Source of the DNA: Paradevosia shaoguanensis
Lineage (GTDB): Bacteria; Pseudomonadota; Alphaproteobacteria; Rhizobiales; Devosiaceae
Assembly (NCBI RefSeq): GCF_016801025.1
Contig: NZ_CP068983.1
Location: 2,039,888-2,103,887 of the forward strand
Length of the DNA stretch: 64,000 bases
Direction of reading: 5' to 3'
Shown here: positions 7,918-16,456 of the stretch, in pieces
Numbering within the stretch: the first letter of the stretch is position 1
Layout: the number at the start of each line of letters is the position of its first letter
Program-made: the position numbers and the translations under genes
Notes under the pieces: model-generated
The model's input: the letters and a program-made list of their open reading frames with translations, nothing else
Told to the model about the DNA's origin: nothing
Databases searched by the model: none

Positions 7918-9045
7918 ATGACGCAGACGATCGGCATCGGCCTTATCGGCACGGGCTATATGGGCAAATGCCATGCGTTGGCCTGGAATTCGGTCAAGGC
8001 CGTGTTCGGCAATGGCAGGCGACCGCGCCTCGTGCATCTGGGCGAGGTCACGGTCGAACTGGCGCGGCAAAAGGCCGAGGAATTCGGCTTTGAGCGCGCC
8101 ACCGGCAATTGGCGCGACGTAGTCGCCGATCCCGAGGTCGAAGTCGTCTCGATCACCACGCCCAACCAGTTTCACGCCGACATGGCCATCGCCGCCCTCG
8201 AAGCGGGCAAGCATGTCTGGTGCGAAAAGCCCATGGCCGTCGCCTTCGCCGATGCGCAGCGCATGGCCGACGCCGCCCGTGCCTCGGGCAAGGTTGCGAT
8301 GCTCGGCTACAATTACATCCAGAACCCGGCCATCCGGCATATCGATGCGCTGTTGCGCGACGGGGTGATCGGCCCGGTCAACCATGTCCGCGTCGAGATG
8401 GACGAGGATTTCATGGCCGATCCCGATGCCCTTTTCTACTGGAAGAGCGAAGCCTCGTCGGGCTATGGCGCCATCGATGATTTCGGCGTACACCCGCTTT
8501 CCCTCATCACCACGCTGCTGGGGCCGGTCGAGCGGGTCATGGCCAATATGTCAAAGCCCTATGCCGACCGTCCCGCCCGCGATGGCGGGCGGCGGAGCGT
8601 TGAAACCTACGACATCGCCTCGATCCTCATCGAGCTGCAAAACGGCGCCTCCGGCCTCATCGCCTTGAGCCGCACGGCCTGGGGCCGCAAGGGCCGCATC
8701 GCCGTGCAGATTTTCGGGGCCAAAGGCACCATTACCTACGATCAGGAGCGGCTCAACGAAGTGCAGGTCTATGTGACCAGCGACAAGCCGGCCGAGCAGG
8801 GTTTTCGGACCATCCTCACCGGCCCGTCCCATCCGCCCTATGATCGCTTCATTCCGGCGGCGGGGCACGGCCTGGGGTTCAACGACCTGAAAATCATCGA
8901 GGCGCACGAACTGCTCAAATCCATTGCCGGCCAGGAGGCCCGCGTCATCGATTTCGCCCAGGGGCTCGAGATCGAGCGGACTGTCCACGCCATGGCTCGC
9001 TCCCACCATGAGGGGCGCTGGGTGAACGTAGCCGAAAAAGGTTGA
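7918..9045 (+). CDS. Gfo/Idh/MocA-family dehydrogenase, probably inositol/sugar related
   Basis: 375 aa. Rossmann motif GLIGTGYMGKCHA near the N-terminus, EKP catalytic lysine motif at about residues 102-104, and a C-terminal GFO_IDH_MocA_C domain with DDFGVHPLSLITTLLG. Family members oxidise sugars or inositols with NAD(P). Being last in the importer operon beside the iol genes suggests a scyllo-inositol or related stereoisomer dehydrogenase, but the substrate cannot be read from sequence. The ATG at 7918 has GGAGAG at good distance; a TTG two codons earlier is the only alternative. Confidence 0.82.
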   Translation: MTQTIGIGLIGTGYMGKCHALAWNSVKAVFGNGRRPRLVHLGEVTVELARQKAEEFGFERATGNWRDVVADPEVEVVSITTPNQFHADMAIAALEAGKHVWCEKPMAVAFADAQRMADAARASGKVAMLGYNYIQNPAIRHIDALLRDGVIGPVNHVRVEMDEDFMADPDALFYWKSEASSGYGAIDDFGVHPLSLITTLLGPVERVMANMSKPYADRPARDGGRRSVETYDIASILIELQNGASGLIALSRTAWGRKGRIAVQIFGAKGTITYDQERLNEVQVYVTSDKPAEQGFRTILTGPSHPPYDRFIPAAGHGLGFNDLKIIEAHELLKSIAGQEARVIDFAQGLEIERTVHAMARSHHEGRWVNVAEKG

Positions 9046-9081
9046 CCCGCCCGCGACTATCGCGCGAACGGGTCGTTGTCG

Positions 9082-10047
9082 TCAGGCAGCCTGAAGGGAG
9101 CCGGTCTTGGAGCGACCGGTTTCCTGCCGCAGGATGAAGAGCGACGCGCCCATGATGAGCAGCGCGCCCGGCCAGAACAGCAGGCTCGGCACCTGGCTCA
9201 GCACGATCCAGGCAAGAATGGTGTTGATGGGGAGCTTCAGGTCATCGAAGGGCTGCAGGAAGGTGGCGTCGGCGACCTTGTAGGAGAGCGACAGGAAGTA
9301 TTGCGCTCCGGCCGTCACCAGGCCCAGCAGCACGATGAACCACAGTGCGTCGCCGTCCGGCGGCATGAAATCGAAGCCGTTGGCGAGGCTGCCCGGCAGC
9401 ACGCCGGGGAAGGCGGTGACGATGACGCCGAGGATGAGCCCGATCAGGAAGTGGTTGGGCGTGATCAGCACCAGCATGTAGAGCGTCAGCGATTCCGGCG
9501 CTTCCTCGCGGGCCAGCCACTTGGTCATCACCGAAACCGTGCCCCAGAGCGCCGCCGCGATGATCGGCAGGATCGAGGCCCAGGAGAAGCTCTCGGTACC
9601 GACGCCGGCCACGAGTACCGCGCCGATGAAACCGACAAGGGTGGCGAGCAGGCGCTGCGGCGTCACCTTCTCGCCCAGCACCAGCACGGCGCCGGCAATG
9701 ATGAAGAAGGGCCCGGTCATCGAGAGCGCCACCATCTGCCAGACCGGCACGCCCGAGGCAAAGCCGAAGGCGAAGAACTGGACACCCAGGGCCGAGAGGA
9801 AAGCACGCAGCTCATGGGCGATGGGGTGGCGCGTCTTGAGTGCGCCAAAACCGATGCGCAGGATCAGCGGCAAGGCGAAGACGGTGGCGATGACATATTG
9901 CCAGAAGACCACCGCAGTCGAAGGCACGCCGAGCGTATAGGTGATGTAGGGGGTAAGCAGGTTAGTGACGGCAAAGGTAATGCCGGCGCCCAGCATATAG
10001 ACCGCGCCCTGGATGGGCTGGTTGGTCGGGGAGGAAAGCTGGCTCAA
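9082..10047 (-). CDS. ribN: RibN-type riboflavin transporter (EamA/DMT superfamily)
   Basis: 321 aa with about ten membrane helices forming two EamA repeats, for example the segments starting GAVYMLGAGITFAVTNLL and SWASILPIIAAALWGTVSVM. By itself it would only be called a DMT-family permease. The FMN riboswitch directly upstream on the same strand identifies it as a RibN-like flavin transporter, a known arrangement in alphaproteobacteria. The frame opens with TTG at 10047, preceded by GAAAGGATC. The next in-frame Met is inside the first helix, so TTG is the likely start. It acts in the inner membrane. Confidence 0.82.
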   Translation of the reverse strand: MSQLSSPTNQPIQGAVYMLGAGITFAVTNLLTPYITYTLGVPSTAVVFWQYVIATVFALPLILRIGFGALKTRHPIAHELRAFLSALGVQFFAFGFASGVPVWQMVALSMTGPFFIIAGAVLVLGEKVTPQRLLATLVGFIGAVLVAGVGTESFSWASILPIIAAALWGTVSVMTKWLAREEAPESLTLYMLVLITPNHFLIGLILGVIVTAFPGVLPGSLANGFDFMPPDGDALWFIVLLGLVTAGAQYFLSLSYKVADATFLQPFDDLKLPINTILAWIVLSQVPSLLFWPGALLIMGASLFILRQETGRSKTGSLQAA

Positions 10048-10161
10048 TTTCGATCCTTTCGTAAACCAGTTTCCTCAGGGTTTACGGGGGATCGAAGAGA
10101 CCGACGGCAAAGCCCGGCGCGCGAAAACAGGCGCAAGGCGGCCGCAAGCCCAAAGCTCACC

Positions 10162-10300
10162 CGTTCTCTTTCATCCGGACTGTGACCGTCGGCTTCGGAA
10201 TCGCACCGAAATCTGCTGACCCACCGAAGTGGCGCTCGCGGGCTAGGGAGCCAAGGCTTCCATTACCGCCGGTGGGGAATTTCGCCCCGCCCTGAGAACG
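10162..10300 (-). promoter_or_regulatory. FMN riboswitch (RFN element)
   Basis: Read on the minus strand, the region shows the conserved RFN blocks in order: GTTCTCAGGGCGGGG, AATTCCCCACCGGCGGT, AGCCCGCGAGCG, GGTCAGCAGATT, CCGAAGCCGACGGT and CAGTCCGGATGAAAGAGAAC. The closing P1 stem CGTTCTC/GAGAACG (10294-10300 with 10162-10168 on the plus strand) is perfect. It lies 114 nt before the ribN start. The interval carries a GTAAACC/GGTTTAC hairpin close to the ribosome binding site that could serve as expression platform. Confidence 0.93.
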
Positions 10301-10426
10301 TTATGTTCGTGCCGCCCGATCGAGCGACCCCTTAAAACTAGGAGATGTGCAGGCGCGGCGCAAGTTCGACTTGTTGCGCATATGTTGAACAAGGCGGAAT
10401 GCATTGGCGAACGATGCGCTCCATGC

Positions 10427-10452
10427 AAAAGGGCCGCCCTTGCGGACGGCCC
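10427..10452 (-). terminator. Rho-independent terminator of the small structured unit
   Basis: On the minus strand GGGCCGTCC pairs with GGGCGGCCC (one mismatch) and is followed by TTTT. It closes the transcript that would carry the 23-codon ORF at 10516-10587. A separate perfect 8-bp stem CGGATCGC/GCGATCCG with a 4-nt loop lies at 10481-10500, between the ORF and this terminator. Confidence 0.6.
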
Positions 10453-10515
10453 CCATGAGTTTTCAGGTCCTCATCTGACCCGGATCGCGGGAGCGATCCG
10501 AAAGGAGGGAGGATT

Positions 10516-10587
10516 TTATGCCGAGGGCTGCCCCGACACGAACACCATCACTCCAAGGCCTTCGAGAGCCATCTTCTCATTGGACAT
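10516..10587 (-). CDS. Small ORF of 23 codons with perfect Shine-Dalgarno; function unknown
   Basis: The peptide begins MSNEKMALEGLGV and ends VSGQPSA. Its ATG is preceded by AAAGGAGGTGATCC, an exact full-length complement of the 16S rRNA 3' end, at normal spacing. Just upstream lies a perfect 10-bp hairpin (GCGATTGGTT/AACCAATCGC; 10603-10612 and 10632-10641). After the stop, CCTCCTTT (10501-10508 on the plus strand) can pair with the AAAGGAGG of the ribosome binding site. I do not recognise the peptide. It may be a real small protein, a leader, or part of a structured regulatory RNA. Confidence 0.4.
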   Translation of the reverse strand: MSNEKMALEGLGVMVFVSGQPSA

Positions 10588-10937
10588 TGGATCACCTCCT
10601 TTGCGATTGGTTGAACATGACGTGAAGATGGAACCAATCGCGCCTTCGCGCAAGGGGTTCCGCGATCACGAATTTTTCGCGGTGAAGTGAGCGGCGGCGT
10701 GGGAGCAGCTAGACCGTCGAGCGCTAAATGTGCGATCCGGACATCCGTTATCGGCATTTCGGCCGTCGCCGCTGAGTAGCCTACGTACTCGATCTTCCCC
10801 GGCCGCAGAGCCGGGGCCCACGGATATCTCCACTCGGGTGGAGCGGTGCAATAGGCCCCGGGTCTTCGCCCGGGGGAGTGCGGTGGTGGGGATGGCTATT
10901 GGCTGATATGCGCCGCTATCGGTCGCTTTAGCAGTAT
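10588..10937. other. Intergenic region with hairpin and repeat copy; no gene seen
   Basis: The 350 nt between the small ORF and potI contain the 10-bp inverted repeat at 10603-10641 and the dispersed element at 10792-10877. No reading frame with a plausible start or composition was found. Confidence 0.6.
10792..10877. repeat. Dispersed intergenic element of about 80 bp, type C copy 2
   Basis: It has the same block order as 3833-3915: TCTTCCCCGG, GCCGGGGCCCACGGAT, CTCCAC, then GCAATAGGCCCCGG and a closing CGCCCGGGGGAG arm. The middle differs and here forms its own CTCCAC/GTGGAG stem. Finding two copies about 7 kb apart points to a genome-wide intergenic repeat family. Confidence 0.65.
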
Positions 10938-11744
10938 CTACGCCTTGTTCGTCTTGGGCCGCGTCATCTGCAAGATCGTAGCCCCCAGCACGCCCAGCGA
11001 AACGATGCCGATGATGATCGTCGCCAGCGCGTTGACGTCCGGCGAGACGCCGAGGCGGATCTTGGAAAAGATCACCATGGGCAGCGTCGAAGAGCCGGGG
11101 CCGGAGACGAAGCTGGCGATGACGAGGTCGTCGAGCGAGAGCGTGAAGCCGAGCAGCCAGCCCGAGATCAGCGCCGGGGCGATGATGGGGAGGGTGATGT
11201 CGAAGAAGACCCGGGCCGGGGTGGCGCCGAGGTCCATCGCCGCTTCTTCGAGGCTCAAGTCGAGGTCCGCCAGCCGCGACTGCACCACCACGGTGATATA
11301 GGCCATGCAGAACGTGGTGTGGGCGATGGTGATGGTCGTCGCGCCGCGTCCCGAGGGCCAGCCGATGAGGCCTTCCATGGCCACGAACAGCAGCAGCAGG
11401 GAAAGGCCGGTAATGACGTCGGGCATGACCAACGGCGCCGAGACCATGCCGGCCAGGGCCGTGCGGCCGCGGAAGCGGCGGAAGCGGACGAGCGCCACGG
11501 CACAGAGCGTGCCCAGCACCAGTGCGATGCTGGCCGAGGTGGCGGCTATCTGCAGCGAGAGCCAGGCGGCGCCCAGCATCTGCGGGTCGGCGAAGAGCTC
11601 GCCATACCATTTGAGCGAGAAGCGCGACCACACCGTCACCAGCCGGCTCTCGTTGAACGAGAAGACGACAAGCGAAACGATAGGCCCATAGAGGAAGGCG
11701 AAGCCGAGAACGGCGATGGTGGGAAGCAGCCAGCCGCGACGCAT
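10938..11744 (-). CDS. potI: Putrescine/spermidine ABC transporter permease PotI
   Basis: 268 aa, about six membrane helices, BPD_transp_1 family. It starts with a short basic segment and a membrane helix (FAFLYGPIVSLVVFSFN) typical of PotI/PotC. The EAA-type loop EEAAMDLGATPARVFFDITLP is present in the second half, followed by LSLDDLVIASFVSGPGSSTLP. The start ATG overlaps the potH stop by one base (TGATG). It is last in the potFGHI operon and forms the channel with PotH in the inner membrane. Confidence 0.9.
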   Translation of the reverse strand: MRRGWLLPTIAVLGFAFLYGPIVSLVVFSFNESRLVTVWSRFSLKWYGELFADPQMLGAAWLSLQIAATSASIALVLGTLCAVALVRFRRFRGRTALAGMVSAPLVMPDVITGLSLLLLFVAMEGLIGWPSGRGATTITIAHTTFCMAYITVVVQSRLADLDLSLEEAAMDLGATPARVFFDITLPIIAPALISGWLLGFTLSLDDLVIASFVSGPGSSTLPMVIFSKIRLGVSPDVNALATIIIGIVSLGVLGATILQMTRPKTNKA

Positions 11745-12685
11745 CACTTCTTCTCCACAACGGCATTCTGCGCCCGCTGCATGAGCATGATGGGCACGAC
11801 CACCACGACCAGCATGGCAATGGCGACCGCGGCGGCGCGCGGCCAGTTGGTGTTGGCGAAGAATTCGTCCCATAGGACGCGGCCGATCATGAGCGTACCG
11901 GGGCCGCCGAGCAGGGACGGGATGACGAATTCGCCGATGGCCGGAATGAAGACCAGCATGGAGCCGGCGATGATGCCGGGCATGGAGAGCGGCAGCGTGA
12001 TCGAGAGGAACGTGCGGAAGGGGCGCGCGCCCAGATCCGCCGAGGCTTCGAGCAGGGCGCCGTCCAGCTTCACCAGCGTCGTATAGAGCGGCAGGATCAT
12101 GAAGGGCAGGTAGGAATAGACGATGCCGACATAGACGGCGAAATCGGTCTGCAGCATCACGATGGGCTGGATGCCGAAAAGCCCGAGGAAGTTGTTGATG
12201 ACGCCATTGCCGCGCATAAAACCGGTCAGCGCATAGACGCGCAGCAGGAACGAGGTCCAGAACGGCAGGATGACCAGCATCAGCAGGATGTTGCGCCAGC
12301 GGTCGGACGAGCGCGCGATGAAATAGGCCATCGGATAGCCGATGAGCAGCGCGAACGCCGTCGAGATCGCCGCGATCTTGATCGAGTTGAGATAAGCGGC
12401 GATGTAGAGGTTGTCCTGAAAGAGCTTCAGGTAATTGGAGAGGTGCAGCGTCAGTTGCACCGTGCCGTTTTCCCCGAAGCTCAAAAGGCTCGAATAGGGC
12501 GGGCGGCCGAACTGCTTGGTCGAAAGCGAAATGCCGAAGACTACGGCCAGCGGAATGAGGAAGAAGATCACGAGCCACAGGAGCGGCGGCAGGATCACCG
12601 TCCAGCGGCCGGTGACGCCGCGCTCCTTCAAGCGCCGCAGGCCCTTCCAGGGCTTTACCTCGGGGAGCGCGCCGTGGACGCTCAT
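11744..12685 (-). CDS. potH: Putrescine/spermidine ABC transporter permease PotH
   Basis: 313 aa, BPD_transp_1 family, with an N-terminal cytoplasmic segment and about six helices. Family patterns include the FFLIPLAVVFGISLS helix, GDLYIA-like NLYIAAYLNSIKIA and the EAA loop LLEASADLGARPFRTFLSITLPLS. The start at 12685 overlaps the potG stop (ATGA). The frame stays open 19 codons further upstream, but that lies inside potG. Paired with PotI. Confidence 0.9.
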   Translation of the reverse strand: MSVHGALPEVKPWKGLRRLKERGVTGRWTVILPPLLWLVIFFLIPLAVVFGISLSTKQFGRPPYSSLLSFGENGTVQLTLHLSNYLKLFQDNLYIAAYLNSIKIAAISTAFALLIGYPMAYFIARSSDRWRNILLMLVILPFWTSFLLRVYALTGFMRGNGVINNFLGLFGIQPIVMLQTDFAVYVGIVYSYLPFMILPLYTTLVKLDGALLEASADLGARPFRTFLSITLPLSMPGIIAGSMLVFIPAIGEFVIPSLLGGPGTLMIGRVLWDEFFANTNWPRAAAVAIAMLVVVVVPIMLMQRAQNAVVEKK

Positions 12686-13824
12686 ACGGTCAACACGGAA
12701 CCCGCGCCTCCGCTCCACTGCGCGTAGACTTCCTCGTCCCACTTGATGGCGTTGGGGTCGCCGCGCTCGGCATTGGCCTTGGTGACGCGCAGATATTTGC
12801 CGCTGTCGAGCTTGACCTGGAAAACGCTCATGTCGCCGAGATACGCGATGTCCTCGACAATCCCCTTGGTGATGTTGGCGTCGCCCTCGGGCTTTTCGCG
12901 GGTCAGGGTAATCTTTTCGGGGCGGATGGCGTACCAGAGGATCTGGTCGGGCGCGCAGTCGACGCCGTGGTCGACATAGATGTCGCAGCCGGCTTCGGCC
13001 GAGCGGATGCGCACATGGTCGGCCTCGTCCTCGGTGACGATGCCCTCGAACATGTTCACCGAGCCGATGAAGCCTGCGACGAAGCGCGAATTGGGGAATT
13101 CATAGACATCGGTGGGCTCGCCGATCATGGCGATCTCGCCCTGGTTCATCACCCCGATGCGGGTGGCCAGGCTCATCGCCTCTTCTTGGTCGTGGGTGAC
13201 CACGATGAAGGTGACGCCCAGCGTTTCCTGGATCTTGACCAGCTCGAACTGGGTTTCCTCGCGCAGCTTCTTGTCGAGCGCGCCGAGGGGTTCGTCGAGC
13301 AGCAGCAGTTTGGGGCGCTTGGCGAGGGCGCGGGCGAGGGCCACGCGCTGGCGCTGGCCGCCGGAAAGCTGGTGCGGACGGCGCTGGGCATAGGGCTCGA
13401 GCTTGACGAGGTGCAGCAATTCGGCGACGCGCGCCGCGATCTCGTCCCTGGGCAGGCCTTCGCGCTTCAAGCCATAGGCTATGTTCTTCTCCACGCTCAT
13501 ATGCGGAAAGAGCGCATAGGACTGGAACATCATGTTGACGGGGCGCTTGTAGGGCGGCACCCCGGTCATGTCCTGGCCGTCGATCTCGATGGAGCCGGAG
13601 GTCGGCTCCTCAAAGCCGGCGAGCATGCGCAACAGCGTCGACTTGCCGGAGCCCGATCCGCCCAGAAGGCAGAAGAGTTCGGACTTGTAGATATCGAGCG
13701 ACACATCGGCGACGGCGGCGACGTCACCGAACTTCTTGGTGACGTTCTTGATGCGCACGAACGGCTTGGCGTTCGGATCGCGCCAGGGGCGCGTGTCGAC
13801 GGCGAGCTGGGGCTTCTTGGCCAT
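12682..13824 (-). CDS. potG: Putrescine/spermidine ABC transporter ATP-binding protein PotG
   Basis: 380 aa. Walker [10 protein letters not shown], signature LSGGQRQR and Walker [13 protein letters not shown] are all present, followed by a C-terminal TOBE-type regulatory domain (about 290-380). It energises polyamine import. I chose the ATG at 13824; a TTG five codons upstream is possible but lacks a better ribosome binding site. It follows potF after 53 nt and overlaps potH. Confidence 0.9.
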   Translation of the reverse strand: MAKKPQLAVDTRPWRDPNAKPFVRIKNVTKKFGDVAAVADVSLDIYKSELFCLLGGSGSGKSTLLRMLAGFEEPTSGSIEIDGQDMTGVPPYKRPVNMMFQSYALFPHMSVEKNIAYGLKREGLPRDEIAARVAELLHLVKLEPYAQRRPHQLSGGQRQRVALARALAKRPKLLLLDEPLGALDKKLREETQFELVKIQETLGVTFIVVTHDQEEAMSLATRIGVMNQGEIAMIGEPTDVYEFPNSRFVAGFIGSVNMFEGIVTEDEADHVRIRSAEAGCDIYVDHGVDCAPDQILWYAIRPEKITLTREKPEGDANITKGIVEDIAYLGDMSVFQVKLDSGKYLRVTKANAERGDPNAIKWDEEVYAQWSGGAGSVLTV

Positions 13825-13877
13825 TTGCGGACTCTTCAAAGACGTGAGGGGCGGTTCGCACCGCCCCCGTTTGGCTC

Positions 13878-14981
13878 TTACTGGCCGGTTTTGATGCGGG
13901 TCCAGGTGCGGGTCAACACTTCTTCGTATTCAGGCGAATGCGCCGTCATCACGAAGGCCTTGGCCAAGACATCGGCGGGCGGATAGATGCCCGGATTGTT
14001 CTTCACCTCGTCATCCACGAACGGCAGGGCCTTCAGGTTCGGGTTGGCGTAGAACACGTAGTTGGTGATGGCCGCCACGATTTCCGGTTCCATGATGAAG
14101 TTGATGAACTTCAGGGCATTTTCCGGGTGCGGCGCGTCCGCCGGGATGGCGAGGAAGTCGAAGAGCGTCGCGGCGCCTTCCTTGGGGATGATGTAGTTGA
14201 CCTCAACGCCCTGGTTGGCCTGCTTGGCGGCATCGGCGGCGATGAACACGTCGCCCGAATAGCCCAAGGCCAGGCAGATTTCGCCATTGCCCAGGTCGTC
14301 GATGTACTGGGACGAGTGGAAGTAGCGGATATAGGGCTTGATCGAGGTCATCAGCGCCTCGGCCTTGGCCAGGTCTTCCTCGCTCTCCGAATTGGGGTCG
14401 AGCCCGAGATAGTGGAGCGCGATGCCCATCACTTCGGACGGGCTGTCGAGCACGGCGATGCCGCACGAGGCCAGCTTTTCCGCGTTTTCCGGCTTGAACA
14501 GCAGGTCCCAGCTATCGAGCGCGACGCCGTCGCCGAGCGCGGCCTTGGCCTTGGCGACGTTGTAGCCCAGGCCGATCGTGTTGATCATGTAGGGCACGGA
14601 ATGGGCGTTGTCCGGGTCGAATTCGGTCGCCGCCTGCATGATGGCCGGGTCCATGTTGACCAGGTTGGGCAGCTTGGACTTGTCGAGCGGCAGCAGCAGG
14701 CCGGCCTTGACCTGGCGCTGCAGGAAATTGCCCGAGGGCACGACGATGTCGTAGCCGGAATTGCCCGCCAGGAGCTTGGCGTCCACGATCTCGTTGCTGT
14801 CATAGACGTCGTAATTGACCTTGATGCCGGTCTCCGCCTCGAACTTGGCGATGGTGTCGTCGGCGATATAGTCGGACCAGTTATAGACGTTGACGACGTT
14901 TTCCTGGGCCAGGGCCGGCAGGGTGAGGGCTGGCGCGGCAACCGCGAGGGCGCCGAGAGCCAGAATGAGATGTTTGTTCAT
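13878..14981 (-). CDS. potF: Periplasmic polyamine-binding protein PotF
   Basis: 367 aa with a signal peptide of about 26 residues ending PALAQ. The mature start VVNVYNWSDYIADDTI is the hallmark of PotD/PotF-type proteins, as are GYDIVVPSGNFL and YMINTIGLGYN. It binds putrescine or spermidine in the periplasm and hands it to PotHI. The ATG at 14981 is preceded by AGGAGC. It is the first gene of the operon. Confidence 0.92.
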   Translation of the reverse strand: MNKHLILALGALAVAAPALTLPALAQENVVNVYNWSDYIADDTIAKFEAETGIKVNYDVYDSNEIVDAKLLAGNSGYDIVVPSGNFLQRQVKAGLLLPLDKSKLPNLVNMDPAIMQAATEFDPDNAHSVPYMINTIGLGYNVAKAKAALGDGVALDSWDLLFKPENAEKLASCGIAVLDSPSEVMGIALHYLGLDPNSESEEDLAKAEALMTSIKPYIRYFHSSQYIDDLGNGEICLALGYSGDVFIAADAAKQANQGVEVNYIIPKEGAATLFDFLAIPADAPHPENALKFINFIMEPEIVAAITNYVFYANPNLKALPFVDDEVKNNPGIYPPADVLAKAFVMTAHSPEYEEVLTRTWTRIKTGQ

Positions 14982-15415
14982 TCGGACAGCTCCTAAGTCT
15001 GGGGCACGTTCCCGCAGGGTTCCGTCCCCGCGGTCTTTTTCTCTCATTGCTTGCCGGGTGGAGAGGGCACCCGGTTGGGTCCGCGGGGTCTGCGCCCGCG
15101 ATCAGGAGGCTCTTGTCACGGCGCCCCTCCGGGGGCGCGCATCCGTCGGGCGACAAAAGGCCAAGACCGCGCCGGTGCGCACGAACAGGGCGGCGCGACG
15201 CTGAACAGCGGTGTGCAATGAAAAGCGGCGCGAAACTGCGCCGGGAAAACTGTCGCTGGCAATGGACCCGCTGGCGGGCGCATATCGATCCAAAGGAGCA
15301 ATTGGATCAACGGATGTCTGGTGCAGCGAAGTGGACCTTTTTCTCTAGAACGGGCGCACGTTAGAGCGGATTTTCTGTGGCGACAAGGACTGGCGGGCCG
15401 AATTTTGTGGGGGGC
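14982..15415. other. Divergent potF/psuG intergenic region; no gene seen
   Basis: About 430 nt without a convincing reading frame. A small GCGCCCC/GGGGCGC hairpin lies near 15121-15138. The potF promoter must lie here but I cannot place it with confidence. Confidence 0.5.
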
Positions 15416-15446
15416 TTGACCATTGTGTCCGGCGGGCCTCTATAAG
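15416..15446 (+). promoter_or_regulatory. Candidate sigma-70-type promoter of psuGK
   Basis: TTGACC (15416-15421) and TATAAG (15441-15446) are spaced 19 nt apart (18 nt if CTATAA is taken as the -10). They lie about 60 nt before the psuG start. The spacing is slightly long, so this is a candidate only. Confidence 0.4.
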
Positions 15447-15502
15447 CGCAAAACCGGACCGCGGACAGTGGGTCCGGACGCTCTTGACGAAGGATCATTC
15501 CC

Positions 15503-16456
15503 GTGACCGCCAAGTCCTATCTCTCGATCAGCCCCGAGGTCAAAGCCGCGCTCGCCGCCGGCAAGCCGGTCGTGGCGCTGGAATCGACCATCATCACCCA
15601 CGGCATGCCCTATCCGCAGAACCTTTCCATGGCCCAGAACGTGGAAAAGGTGATCCGCGACAATGGCGCAGTGCCGGCCACGATCGCCATCATGGACGGA
15701 CGCTTCGCTGTCGGTCTCACCAGCGAGGATCTGGAGCGGCTGGCGCTCGAGGGCGGCAAGGCGGCTAAAGCCTCGCGGCGCGACGTTGCGGCGCTTCTCG
15801 TGACGGGCGGTCTCGCCGGCACGACGGTTGCCACCACCATGCAGATCGCCGCGCTCGCCGGTATCCAGGTCTTCGCTACCGGCGGCATCGGCGGCGTGCA
15901 TCGCGGCGCCGAGGAGACCTTCGATATTTCGGCCGATCTCGAAGAGCTTTCGCGCACGCCGGTTGCCGTCGTCTGCGCGGGCGCGAAGTCGATCCTCGAT
16001 ATCGCCAAGACGCTCGAGGTGCTGGAGACCAATGGTGTGCCCGTGCTTGGCTACGGCACCGATCAGTTCCCGGCCTTCTGGGCGCGCGAAAGCGGGCAGA
16101 AGGTCGATCATCGCTTCGATGACGTCAGGGATATCGCCAAGGTCGTGGCGCTCCAGACCGAGCTCGGCATGGGCGGCGTGCTCGTCGCCAACCCGATCCC
16201 GGCCAAGGATGCCCTCGAGGCCTCTGCCATCGAGGCGCGCATTGCCGAGGCCATCAAGGGCGCCGAGGCCGAAAACGTCTCGCGCAAGGACCTGACCCCG
16301 TTCCTCCTCAAGCGCATCTTCGAATTGACGGAAGGCAAGAGCCTCGCCGCCAATATCGCGCTGGTCGAGAACAACGCCGCGGTTGCCGCGCAGATCGCCG
16401 TGCAGCTTGCCGCCATGGCGCCCAAGGCCTCGTCGGCTCAGGTTCGCCGCGCATGA
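15503..16456 (+). CDS. psuG: Pseudouridine-5'-phosphate glycosidase PsuG
   Basis: 317 aa. It cleaves pseudouridine 5'-phosphate to uracil and ribose 5-phosphate. Conserved segments are ALESTIITHGMPYPQN (Glu27), GVHRGAEETFDISADL and the CAGAKSILDI segment, whose Lys162 corresponds to the catalytic lysine of the family. It starts with GTG at 15503 after GAAGGATC. It overlaps psuK by 4 nt, so the two enzymes of the pathway are made together. Confidence 0.93.
   Translation: MTAKSYLSISPEVKAALAAGKPVVALESTIITHGMPYPQNLSMAQNVEKVIRDNGAVPATIAIMDGRFAVGLTSEDLERLALEGGKAAKASRRDVAALLVTGGLAGTTVATTMQIAALAGIQVFATGGIGGVHRGAEETFDISADLEELSRTPVAVVCAGAKSILDIAKTLEVLETNGVPVLGYGTDQFPAFWARESGQKVDHRFDDVRDIAKVVALQTELGMGGVLVANPIPAKDALEASAIEARIAEAIKGAEAENVSRKDLTPFLLKRIFELTEGKSLAANIALVENNAAVAAQIAVQLAAMAPKASSAQVRRA

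Noticed and set aside
10589-10604. A 16S rRNA 3'-end fragment on the plus strand (TTGGATCACCTCCTTT)
   Set aside because: Only about 16 nt match, with no upstream 16S sequence. On the other strand it is a perfect Shine-Dalgarno placed correctly before an ATG, which is the simpler reading.
15116-15140. A transcription terminator in the potF/psuG gap
   Set aside because: The short GC hairpin has no T-run on either strand.
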